Part shown: in pieces, positions 7,578 to 15,088 of the stretch
How the letters are laid out: each line of letters opens with the position of its first letter
Position numbering within the stretch: position 1 is the stretch's first letter
Assembly: GCA_024681935.1 (NCBI GenBank)
Contig: JAIKZX010000016.1
Coordinates: forward strand, 1 to 47,993
Origin: Fretibacterium sp.
GTDB lineage: Bacteria; Synergistota; Synergistia; Synergistales; Aminobacteriaceae
Length of the DNA stretch: 47,993 bases
Reading direction: 5' to 3'
Translations under genes and position numbers: made by a program
The notes under the pieces: model-generated
Databases searched by the model: none
The model's input: the letters and a program-made list of their open reading frames with translations, nothing else
What the model was told of the DNA's origin: nothing

Positions 7578-8984
7578 CTAAAAAAGCCAAAAGGAGGCCA
7601 TAGTGCCCGCCAACGTTAATAAGACTGTGCGTCCCGCGGAGAACCTAAGATAACGGCAAATCAGCAAAAACAGGGTGCCCGCTCCTGTCCAGGCAATGAA
7701 AGGAATCCAGGGAATTGTCCATGGGAGAAGAGAACGCAGCCACTCCGCCAGCCATCCCCACAGGACAAAGCCCCCTTCCACACAGGACAAAAGCCAGGGC
7801 ATGAATGGACATTCTAAAAAGCGGAGAAGTGCAAAAAGTGAGGCAACCGTGAGGGCAGCGGAGAAGACAACCGTCGCCAAAAGATTGAGCAGAAGCCCAA
7901 CCACTGGATACTCCCCAAAGGTATAAGACACCTGAGGAAACGTGACAAGGGCAATGGCAGGGCTGATTAACAGCCATTTCCAGGAACTCCTTTTCTCATC
8001 AGCATAAAGTATCGTTATGGTCAGGGTTGCGAGAACCGAGAGCCGCCAGCCCACATCCCAAAACAGGAAAGGCGAGTGGAATAAAAGCAGAACCGCGGCG
8101 AGGCAGACATTATTCACAGGACTGGAAGGACGGCCCAGAATCCTTCCCAAAAGCGCAGACTGGACCATCAACCCGGCACGCAAAGCACTTGGGGCCGCGC
8201 CGGTCAGAAGGATGTAAGCCCACAGCAGGACGGAGAGCATCAAGGCCCCCCTTCGCCCAAGAAAAAAAGAGAGGAAAAGAAGGATTATCCCCACATGAAA
8301 ACCCGACACGGCAAGAAGATGACTGGTTCCCCAGGCTTGATGGGCCCTGTAAAGCTGTTCGTCCCGCTGCCCCGTCCAGGCAGCACGAAGGTAGGCTCCT
8401 GTCAGAAGCGGCATATAGATGACCAGCCTTCGATAGAGATCATAGCGAATTTTGGGAAGACTCCACTCAGGGGGAAGGGGCTCTACATATGATGGCAGGA
8501 GCCACGAACGAACACCGCGGGCCTTCCAGTAGCGCTCTTCATCAAAGCCTCCGGCTCGTCCTGCAGATTTCAAAGGCCTCGTGATTCCCTCCACCTTCAG
8601 CCGCATCCCCTCTGTAAGCGTAGCAAAACGAAGTTTCATCAAAAAACTTCCTGACGGGGTGTCCAGTACCGCAACATAGTTTCGTTTGCCCCAGGGCCTG
8701 ACCAGGAAGACCGTTCCCTGCACCTGAAGATTTTGTGGGTTTTCCGCCGGGGCTGTCAGGACACAGAACATCCTCAGGGAAAATATGAAAGCAAAAGTCA
8801 GGACGACGGCAAGGACAGACCATTGTCCTCTGACTTCCTCTTTATAAGAAAGGAAACAAAAGCCAAGGACAAAGACAGGAGCAAGGAACAGGGTCCCAGG
8901 AAAACCTGTTCGGTCAAAGAGGGCAAGAGAGGCTGTGAACGCGCCCAGGACCGTGAGCACAGGAGCGTGAATGAGGACAGACAT
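7578..8984 (-). CDS. comEC: ComEC/Rec2-type DNA-uptake channel protein (short form)
   Basis: A 468-aa polytopic inner-membrane protein with the ComEC competence domain, which carries single-stranded DNA across the membrane during transformation. The N-terminal OB-like soluble region (about 60-170) with QVQGTVFLVRPWGKRN is followed by the signature HQAWGTSHLLAVSGFHVGI and by TGAAPSALRAGLM, then a run of hydrophobic helices. The C-terminal metallo-beta-lactamase-like domain found in many ComEC proteins (about 700-800 aa) is absent; the protein ends in a transmembrane segment. No strong RBS is visible before the ATG; it starts 7 nt after comEA, so coupling is likely. Confidence 0.88.
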   Translation of the reverse strand: MSVLIHAPVLTVLGAFTASLALFDRTGFPGTLFLAPVFVLGFCFLSYKEEVRGQWSVLAVVLTFAFIFSLRMFCVLTAPAENPQNLQVQGTVFLVRPWGKRNYVAVLDTPSGSFLMKLRFATLTEGMRLKVEGITRPLKSAGRAGGFDEERYWKARGVRSWLLPSYVEPLPPEWSLPKIRYDLYRRLVIYMPLLTGAYLRAAWTGQRDEQLYRAHQAWGTSHLLAVSGFHVGIILLFLSFFLGRRGALMLSVLLWAYILLTGAAPSALRAGLMVQSALLGRILGRPSSPVNNVCLAAVLLLFHSPFLFWDVGWRLSVLATLTITILYADEKRSSWKWLLISPAIALVTFPQVSYTFGEYPVVGLLLNLLATVVFSAALTVASLFALLRFLECPFMPWLLSCVEGGFVLWGWLAEWLRSLLPWTIPWIPFIAWTGAGTLFLLICRYLRFSAGRTVLLTLAGTMASFWLF

Positions 8985-8990
8985 AAGAAA

Positions 8991-9758
8991 CTACGGATTT
9001 ACCGCCGCCTGTCCACGCAGCCCATTAATCTTTGCAGCCCCAATCCCCCGCACCTGGATAAGTTCCTCCACACTTCGAAAGGGACCATGCTGCTGGCGAT
9101 ATTCCACAATACGCCGCGCCAGAGTGGGACCAATTCCCCGAAGATGCACAAGATCACTTTCCGGCGCATGGTTGATATCAATCCGAACGCGGGAGTGAGG
9201 ACTTCCCGATGCCTGCCCCCCCCAGTTTGAAGGGGCCATCCCCTGAGTGATAATTACAGTTTCCCGACTTTGAGCACCCAATCCCACGGATGTGTCAGCA
9301 GCGCGGTGCTCCCTTTTATTGGGAACATGAACATGTTGTCCATCTTTCAGCGGCTCCGCCAGATTCACCGCAACACGGTCTGCAAAACCATCAAAGCCTC
9401 CGGCGGCATCAACAAGCTGAAAAAGTCTCGAGTTCGGCGGCAGTTGATAAACGCCTGGGTTACGGACACATCCCGTTATATAAAGATACCAATCTGCTTT
9501 GGGTTCCGGCTGGGGAACAGGGTCTGGGAGGACACGAGAGAGACTATCGCTCGTCTGTTTTTTTTCGCCGCCGGATAACGGTACATTCTCCTTGCGGGTC
9601 AAGGCCAGGTCCATCTTGTTCCAGGACTGTGGGTCCCCTTGTCCGGCGCTGCGCACGGATGAGTAAAAAGACACCGCCATCCCCGAAACTAAGAAGAGGA
9701 TTGCCCCTGCTACAGCATAAATCCCGGACCGGTGTTCCTCCCAAAGCCATTTCCACAT
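8991..9758 (-). CDS. comEA: ComEA-family DNA-binding protein (SLBB + helix-hairpin-helix)
   Basis: A 255-aa membrane-anchored periplasmic DNA receptor for transformation. A single N-terminal transmembrane helix (about 13-32, YAVAGAILFLVSGMAVSFYS) is followed by a low-complexity linker. Next is an SLBB/SLBB-like domain (about 90-150, YITGCVRNPGVYQLPPNSRLFQLVDAAGG) and a C-terminal double helix-hairpin-helix (about 195-250, DINHAPESDLVHLRGIGPTLARRIVEYR and FRSVEELIQVRGIGAAKINGL). ATG follows AAGGAGG. It precedes comEC by 6 nt, the usual pairing. Confidence 0.92.
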   Translation of the reverse strand: MWKWLWEEHRSGIYAVAGAILFLVSGMAVSFYSSVRSAGQGDPQSWNKMDLALTRKENVPLSGGEKKQTSDSLSRVLPDPVPQPEPKADWYLYITGCVRNPGVYQLPPNSRLFQLVDAAGGFDGFADRVAVNLAEPLKDGQHVHVPNKREHRAADTSVGLGAQSRETVIITQGMAPSNWGGQASGSPHSRVRIDINHAPESDLVHLRGIGPTLARRIVEYRQQHGPFRSVEELIQVRGIGAAKINGLRGQAAVNP

Positions 9759-9791
9759 TCCTTCCCGCCTCCTTAAAGATCAAATATCCGC

Positions 9792-11504
9792 TTAAAGACG
9801 CAGCAGTGACAGTTCCGATTGGACAAACCAGTAAAAAGCCTTCAGGTATTTTTCAGAGGATGTATCATAAAGGAAGTACAGGCGGGTCAGACGCCGGCAA
9901 GCCTGAGCGCTGTCTGCTTCAGCAGCCTTCTCATACCATTGAATTGACCTCCTGGGATCCTTATCCACCCCCACCATTCCAGCAAAAAAGGGATCATACA
10001 TCTCCCCCATTAAAAACTGCATCACCACATCCCCATGTTCCGCATAATCCTCAAGGAGCTCCTCCGAATCCCCACCGTGTATCCGCGCCAAAGCCACGGG
10101 GTCCTCACACAGCGGCCGCGGCAGAACGAAGACATTTTTTACATTATAATAGTGCGCAAAACTGTCATTTACCCAATATGAAGGCCACGGGCGGAGGTCG
10201 TTGAAAAACAACAGTTTTGGACGCGTCTCAAATCCAGGAAGAAAGATAATGTGTCTCCCGGCATCTCTCTGCTGTATTGTTAATCTATCCCGTGCTCTGC
10301 TTTCCGCAGCAAAACGGGGTGCCTCTTTTAAATCTCCGATGAGGTCAATAAGGTTAAAACTGACTGTAAGCGAGAGAATCAAAAGCCCCCATCGCCAGGC
10401 AAAGAGCCGCGATGAACGAATTTTATCAAGCATCTGTCCCTGACGGTATCCAAAAGCCCAAAGGGACATCCACACGGCTCCCATCATCCAGACAATTAAA
10501 GTCTCTCCCCTCAGTTCCAAACCTGACCCCTGAGCCCAGCCCCCTATAGCCTGCATCAGGGGAGCGATCAGTATCGTAAGCAGCACGATATGCCAGGCTC
10601 GAACCCGCGATGTGAGCCCTTTGTCAAAAACAGGCCAGTTTTCCGCCATGACGGGGAGAAAAAGCAGCAGGACCCACACAACCGGCTTAATAAAAAACTT
10701 AATGACCGTGAAGAATCCAAAGGCAGAGGCCACCACAGCCGTGCGCAATAGATGAGGCAACAGAGGCATTTGAGCAAGTTTCCCCATCCGAACCGCCGTA
10801 CCGGGGGCCAGATACATTGCAAAAAAAGCCATGACAGATGCAAGCCAAAACCCCGCGGACATTGCCGCCTTGCTTCGTTCCCCGCGCCAAAGAAAATAAA
10901 GAGCGGCAATAAAGGCAACGATGCCCTGAAAGACGCATGGCAGTTCTAAAATTGTTCCGTTCAGAAAAACCAGGAAGAGGCAAAGCCAAAAGGCAATGCT
11001 CCCTCCCCGAAAGGCCCTGATGGCCAGAGAGGCAATCAAAACCAGCAAAGCGGTTGTCCAGAAATAAGGCATACCCGCCCGCCAATACAAAGTCTCATTG
11101 AGGTGCGGCAGGACAGCAAGCGTACAGGACGCCCCGATAAAGCTCCGAAAGATCATTTCTTTAGCCGTTATTTCAGGGAAAAGCGTGCGCAGAAAAAAAC
11201 AGAGAGAAATAATATAGGAGACAATAGTTATTATTGGGAAAACCCAATATAGAGACTGCAAGGGCAAGAGGGAGGCAAAAGCGATCAGAAAAGCGTTAAA
11301 TAAACGCCCGTTTAATTGATTATAGCTTCTGATTTGAAATGTCCAGAACCCCTGTTCCGAAACGGATCCGGCATAACTATAATCATCGGCAGCTGGACAA
11401 GCATAGATTCCAAGCCAACAGAATAAAAAGATATAAATTGTACAGAAGATAAACAATATGATTTTAAAGTCAAAAATTTTTTTCTCAAATGCCGGCATTC
11501 TCAT
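9792..11504 (-). CDS. Multi-pass membrane protein, DUF6056-like (GT-C type), with C-terminal Sel1-like repeat
   Basis: A 570-aa protein with about 10-12 predicted membrane helices in the first 400 residues. Shortly after the first helix it has the motif PAADDYSYAG, typical of GT-C-like membrane glycosyltransferase families such as DUF6056, in which an extracytoplasmic acidic pair is part of the active site. The last 110 residues are soluble and contain a Sel1-like/TPR repeat (GDVVMQFLMGEMYDPFF, DPRRSIQWYEKAAEADSAQACRRL). Its ATG overlaps the stop of the GtrB-like gene (ATGA), so the two are coupled. Together they may transfer a lipid-linked sugar to an envelope component. The acceptor is unknown. 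Confidence 0.65.
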   Translation of the reverse strand: MRMPAFEKKIFDFKIILFIFCTIYIFLFCWLGIYACPAADDYSYAGSVSEQGFWTFQIRSYNQLNGRLFNAFLIAFASLLPLQSLYWVFPIITIVSYIISLCFFLRTLFPEITAKEMIFRSFIGASCTLAVLPHLNETLYWRAGMPYFWTTALLVLIASLAIRAFRGGSIAFWLCLFLVFLNGTILELPCVFQGIVAFIAALYFLWRGERSKAAMSAGFWLASVMAFFAMYLAPGTAVRMGKLAQMPLLPHLLRTAVVASAFGFFTVIKFFIKPVVWVLLLFLPVMAENWPVFDKGLTSRVRAWHIVLLTILIAPLMQAIGGWAQGSGLELRGETLIVWMMGAVWMSLWAFGYRQGQMLDKIRSSRLFAWRWGLLILSLTVSFNLIDLIGDLKEAPRFAAESRARDRLTIQQRDAGRHIIFLPGFETRPKLLFFNDLRPWPSYWVNDSFAHYYNVKNVFVLPRPLCEDPVALARIHGGDSEELLEDYAEHGDVVMQFLMGEMYDPFFAGMVGVDKDPRRSIQWYEKAAEADSAQACRRLTRLYFLYDTSSEKYLKAFYWFVQSELSLLRL

Positions 11505-12430
11505 TTTTCCTCTTTTTCATACAATTCCCGTACCACATAGATTGGACGGTGTTTGCTTTCTATGTAGGTCCGGCCAAGATATTCCCCAAGAATGCCAATA
11601 CCCAAAAGCTGCAAACCGCCCAGAAATAGAATCAGACATATTTGTGAAGCATATCCTGGCAAATCTACGCCAAAGATTAAAGTTCTGAGAAAGATGAAAA
11701 GGCCATAGAGGAAAGCTCCCAGGGCTGTAAAAGTCCCCACATAAGACCAGATGCTCAGAGGGAGAGTGCTGAATGACGTTATCCCTTCAAGAGCGAGATC
11801 CCAAAGTTTAATAATGTTAAATTTTGTTTTTCCTGCGCTTCGTTTCTCACACTCATAATCCACTGTACAAGTTTTAAAACCCACCCATGCAAAAAGGCCC
11901 TTCATGAAACGATGAGATTCTTTCAGACAGCCCAGCGCATTGACAACACGACGATCCATTAAACGAAAATCGCCCACATTTTCCGGGATTTGAATCCGGG
12001 AAATTGAATTATGAAAACGATAAAAAAGTATTGCCGTTATTTTCTTTAGCCACGCTTCAGAATCGCGATTCTTTCGCTGTGCCAGCACGACTTCATACCC
12101 CTCCCGCCACCTCTCCCACAATGTTGGAATCAGTTCTGGAGGATTCTGCAAATCCGCGTCCATGGGAATCACGGCATCCCCTTTTGAATAATCCAATGCG
12201 GCGGTCAGCGCAGCTTCTTTCCCAAAATTTCTGGAAAGGTCTATAACTTTAATCCGGCCGTCTGATCTGGCAAATGTCTTCAAAACCTCAAGAGATCTGT
12301 CCTGACTGCCGTCATTAACGCAGACAATCTCAAAGGGTTCTCTCATTTTCTCCATAACCGTTAAAACACGCTCAAAGAAAAGGGGAAGTGCAGTTTCTTC
12401 ATTATAACAGGGGCATAAAATCGAAATCAT
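11501..12430 (-). CDS. Family 2 glycosyltransferase, GtrB/DPM1-like (polyprenyl-phosphate glycosyltransferase)
   Basis: A 309-aa membrane-bound GT-A enzyme predicted to move glucose or a related sugar from a nucleotide sugar to undecaprenyl phosphate on the cytoplasmic face. The GT2 fold starts at ISILCPCYNEETALP; the motifs VNDGSQDRS, DLSRNFGKEAAL and PMDADLQNPPE (DxD-type) are present. The typical pair of C-terminal membrane helices (about 230-290) is followed by GEYLGRTYIESKHRPIYVV. It overlaps the next membrane protein by 4 nt. This GtrB plus multi-pass partner arrangement resembles gtrB-gtr pairs and ArnC-ArnT-like pairs. Confidence 0.9.
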   Translation of the reverse strand: MISILCPCYNEETALPLFFERVLTVMEKMREPFEIVCVNDGSQDRSLEVLKTFARSDGRIKVIDLSRNFGKEAALTAALDYSKGDAVIPMDADLQNPPELIPTLWERWREGYEVVLAQRKNRDSEAWLKKITAILFYRFHNSISRIQIPENVGDFRLMDRRVVNALGCLKESHRFMKGLFAWVGFKTCTVDYECEKRSAGKTKFNIIKLWDLALEGITSFSTLPLSIWSYVGTFTALGAFLYGLFIFLRTLIFGVDLPGYASQICLILFLGGLQLLGIGILGEYLGRTYIESKHRPIYVVRELYEKEEK

Positions 12431-12467
12431 TATATATCCCTCACAGCGTTTATATGATACCTTTTTA

Positions 12468-13031
12468 TTATAGCAAACCCAGACTCATTATCCCGGCCTC
12501 TCCCTTTGCACACCGTGCAAGACCGGCTATGCACTCAACCGCCGCGTCCGCGGCCCCGGCAAGGCGAACATGGAGCCTTCCCAAAAGACGACGGTAGTTC
12601 TCCGTCACTTCATCATAGGCAACACCGTCAGAGAAGATGTCGTCAGAGACAATCAGCAGATGACGGCAGCGTTCCTTCAGCGCCAGCGCCGTTCGAAAGA
12701 TTTCCTCTTCCAGCCTCACAGCTCCGATTATACTTCCATCCTCGGGAAACATCTCGTTGGCCAGCCAGTTAGGCAGGCACTCCAGCAAAACCGCCGCGTT
12801 CGCCGGAATGGCGTGAAAAATACCCCACAAATCCCGGGGACGCTCCAATGTCAGAAATCCCCGTCCACTGCGGGCTTTTTGATGCCGGGCCACACGGCAG
12901 CGCATATCCTCATCAGCAATCCGGGCAGTAGCAAGATAAATCCGCGGGTTGTCGCGGGACAGGATCAGAGCCGCTTGCTCGGCCCACTCGCTCTTGCCGC
13001 TGCGGACTCCCCCCGACACAAAGATAAACAT
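12468..13031 (-). CDS. cobU: Adenosylcobinamide kinase/guanylyltransferase-family protein (CobU, divergent C-terminus)
   Basis: A 187-aa P-loop protein of the CobU family, which phosphorylates adenosylcobinamide and then attaches GMP in the nucleotide-loop pathway. The P-loop GGVRSGKS (about 7-14), the histidine segment RVARHQKARSGRGFLTLE (candidate GMP-accepting histidine) and LLECLPNWLANEMF are conserved. The usual NEVGxGIVP motif reads DDIFSDGVAYDEVTENYRRLLG, a variant form. ATG at 13031 has AGGGG 6 nt upstream and is better than the GTG at 13034. It is divergent from cobS. A second, short CobU-like gene follows cobS and carries the NEVG-type motif this copy lacks. Confidence 0.85.
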   Translation of the reverse strand: MFIFVSGGVRSGKSEWAEQAALILSRDNPRIYLATARIADEDMRCRVARHQKARSGRGFLTLERPRDLWGIFHAIPANAAVLLECLPNWLANEMFPEDGSIIGAVRLEEEIFRTALALKERCRHLLIVSDDIFSDGVAYDEVTENYRRLLGRLHVRLAGAADAAVECIAGLARCAKGEAGIMSLGLL

Positions 13032-13085
13032 CACAGGCCCCTTTTCATGTAGAATAAGGGGGATTTCAGCATTACAAACAAGGGG

Positions 13086-13847
13086 GTGTGTACCATCGAT
13101 ATCATCCGTTCTTTTTTAATTGCCTGTTCCTTCCTTACAATTTTACCCGTTCCAGGGGTGGAGTGGAAGGAGCAGAACATCCGTTTCTTCTGCCTCGCGA
13201 TTCCCGTTGTAGGGTGTCTCCTGGGAGTGCTTTGGGCGCTGGGCTTCGCTTTGCTCCTTTGCTGGGATGCCTCACCACTCCTTCGGGGCGTGGTTATGAC
13301 GTTTGGAACCCTGACGCTGACGGGGGGACTGCACATGGATGGGCTCATGGACACCTGTGACGCTATCCTCTCCCGTCGGGACAGCGAAACGCGGCTGAAA
13401 ATTTTATCCGACACGCACGTTGGCGCGTTCGCCGTCATGGGGTGTGTCATGACATTAATCCTAAAGAGTACAATTTTTGCGGAGTTTTTCACAATCTCAT
13501 CCTCCAGACTTCCACTATTATTGCCCCTCATCCCCATCTGGTCGCGGCTGGGCATGGCGCTGCTGTTGAACATTCTGCCCTTCGCCCGCCAGGACGGTCT
13601 GGCCCGAACGCTTGGCGCATCCCGAACACCGCACCATTCCGCCCTCCTCATCATTGGGGCGTTGGTCCTTGCAGCGGTGAACCTGTGGACAGCTGCGGCC
13701 TGGGTCCCCATCGTCTGTGGCGTCTTGTTTCTCCTTTGGCGACGATGTTGCCTCTCCCTCTTCGGAGGGATCACGGGAGACCTCCTCGGGGCCTTTGCTG
13801 AGCTCTCTGAGACGGCGCTGCTCCTTACATTAAGGGAGGCCCTGTGA
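13086..13847 (+). CDS. cobS: Adenosylcobinamide-GDP ribazoletransferase (cobalamin synthase)
   Basis: A 253-aa integral membrane enzyme that joins adenosylcobinamide-GDP to alpha-ribazole (or its phosphate) to give adenosylcobalamin. The family pattern is clear: FLTILPVPG near the N-terminus, then GGLHMDGLMDTCDAILSRRDSETRLKILSDTHVGAFAVMG with the metal-binding aspartates, and several membrane helices. The start is uncertain. GTG at 13086 is directly preceded by AAGGGG with no spacing; an ATT at 13071 has AAGGGGG 8 nt upstream. No ATG fits. It is divergent from cobU and ends on the start of the second CobU-like gene. Confidence 0.9.
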   Translation: MCTIDIIRSFLIACSFLTILPVPGVEWKEQNIRFFCLAIPVVGCLLGVLWALGFALLLCWDASPLLRGVVMTFGTLTLTGGLHMDGLMDTCDAILSRRDSETRLKILSDTHVGAFAVMGCVMTLILKSTIFAEFFTISSSRLPLLLPLIPIWSRLGMALLLNILPFARQDGLARTLGASRTPHHSALLIIGALVLAAVNLWTAAAWVPIVCGVLFLLWRRCCLSLFGGITGDLLGAFAELSETALLLTLREAL

Positions 13848-14227
13848 TGCACCTGATCCTCGGCGGACGGTACATGGGCAAGCTCGCCTGGGCGGAATCC
13901 CTTTATGGGCCCTTCAGAACTATTTGCGACCTCGCGTGCGAAGCCCCGGAGGGCATCGAGGGAGCCATGGCTGTTCTCAACCTCCAGGCCGGAGTCCGGA
14001 CGCTGCTCTCACGGGATGAGGATGTGCAGAAGTTCTTCGACACGCGTTTATCCTCGCTTCGTGATTCCGTTCTGATTGGCGACGAGGTGGGAGAAGGAAT
14101 CGTTCCTCTGGATACTTTTGAGCGGCGCTGGCGGGATGAGGTGGGGCTTCTCTATCAAATGCTGGCGCGTGAGGCCGACATGGTAGATCGTGTCTGGGCG
14201 GGGCTTGCTATTCGGCTGAAAGGTTAG
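13847..14227 (+). CDS. Short CobU-like protein (degenerate P-loop, intact NEVG-type region)
   Basis: A 126-aa protein related to CobU but about 50-60 residues shorter. The N-terminus MHLILGGRYMGKLAWAES is an altered P-loop (GGRYMGKL instead of GGxxSGKS). The region with the GMP-accepting histidine is missing. The C-terminal half is well conserved: VLIGDEVGEGIVPLDTFERRWRDEVGLLYQMLAREADMVDRVWAGLAIRLKG. ATG at 13847 overlaps the cobS stop (TGATG) and has GGGAGG 7 nt upstream. It is probably a partner or specialised half-enzyme that works with the divergent CobU across cobS. A pseudogene is less likely because the frame is open and coupled. Confidence 0.7.
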   Translation: MHLILGGRYMGKLAWAESLYGPFRTICDLACEAPEGIEGAMAVLNLQAGVRTLLSRDEDVQKFFDTRLSSLRDSVLIGDEVGEGIVPLDTFERRWRDEVGLLYQMLAREADMVDRVWAGLAIRLKG

Positions 14228-14241
14228 TACAGGTTCATACT

Positions 14242-15024
14242 ATGGAACATAAATATATCTTCTTTGACATTGACCATACGTTGGTCAGTCACGTAGGCAA
14301 AAGTCACATCCCACCGGAAACGCGGGAGGCCGTACGCCTCCTTCGTGACTGCGGGCACATCCCTGCCATCGCCACGGGACGCGGGGCGTTCCTCGCCCAA
14401 AAGGTTGCGGACGAACTGGGAATAGGCCTTTTAGTTTGTGCCAATGGAGCACAAATACTGAATGGAGGGAAAACACTGTACTCGGTTCCGTTTCCTGTCC
14501 GCCTCCTCGAATCCTTCCGTGAGGTGGCGGGACGTTTCCCTGAGTCAGCGGCTGCACTGGATGAGCGCTTTCTCTATACGTCCAGTAAAAACCAGGAATT
14601 AAGAGAATACTTCAACACGCAGGCGGGCTACCCCTGTGTCCGTCCTCTTGAGGATATGACCGGCGCTCTGCTTTGTTATCTGATGCTGCCCCCTCCCCTG
14701 CCTGAAGGCTGCGGTCTCTTCTCAAGCCCGCCAGGCAGCGTTCTGCTGGAACCCATGAGCCACTTTGTCGAAGCCCGTGCTGCGGGGACTTCAAAATGGC
14801 TGGGGATAGAGCGCGTCCTCGAACACTTAGAGGCAAGCATTCAGGACGTGGTTACTTTTGGCGACGGGCCTAACGACGTGGAGATGCTGCGCAGTGCTCC
14901 TGTGAGCGTAGCTGTCGGCAGGGCACAAGATCAGGCAAAGAAAGCCGCGAAGTTCCTTGCTGAGGATATCGACGAGGGCGGCATCCTGAAGGCTTGTCAG
15001 GATATTGGGCTCATCCCGGCATAA
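14242..15024 (+). CDS. HAD-superfamily Cof-type hydrolase
   Basis: A 260-aa cytoplasmic phosphatase of the Cof (IIB) group, active on sugar phosphates, nucleotides or cofactor phosphates. HAD motif I is FDIDHTLVS (nucleophile Asp near residue 9), motif II is AIATGRG, and motif IV is VTFGDGPNDVEMLR, followed by VAVGRAQDQAKKAAKF. A cap domain lies between motifs II and IV. It lies 14 nt after the CobU-like gene with only a weak RBS, so it is probably co-transcribed. A role in the corrinoid pathway is possible by position only. Confidence 0.87.
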   Translation: MEHKYIFFDIDHTLVSHVGKSHIPPETREAVRLLRDCGHIPAIATGRGAFLAQKVADELGIGLLVCANGAQILNGGKTLYSVPFPVRLLESFREVAGRFPESAAALDERFLYTSSKNQELREYFNTQAGYPCVRPLEDMTGALLCYLMLPPPLPEGCGLFSSPPGSVLLEPMSHFVEARAAGTSKWLGIERVLEHLEASIQDVVTFGDGPNDVEMLRSAPVSVAVGRAQDQAKKAAKFLAEDIDEGGILKACQDIGLIPA

Positions 15025-15088
15025 AATGGCAGCATGCACTATAATGGAGAAGTGGAACAGGCTCATAAGTTTGGAGGAGGCAAGATCA

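Noticed and set aside
9290-10204. 304-aa plus-strand ORF across comEA and the next gene
   Set aside because: Pro/His/Arg-rich translation spanning two genes on the other strand; typical spurious ORF.
13032-13085. Cobalamin riboswitch between cobU and cobS
   Set aside because: The gap is only about 54 nt, far too short for the aptamer, and no B12-box sequence is present.
13031-13852. 273-aa minus-strand ORF opposite cobS
   Set aside because: Antisense shadow of cobS with Arg/Pro/Ser-rich low-complexity composition.
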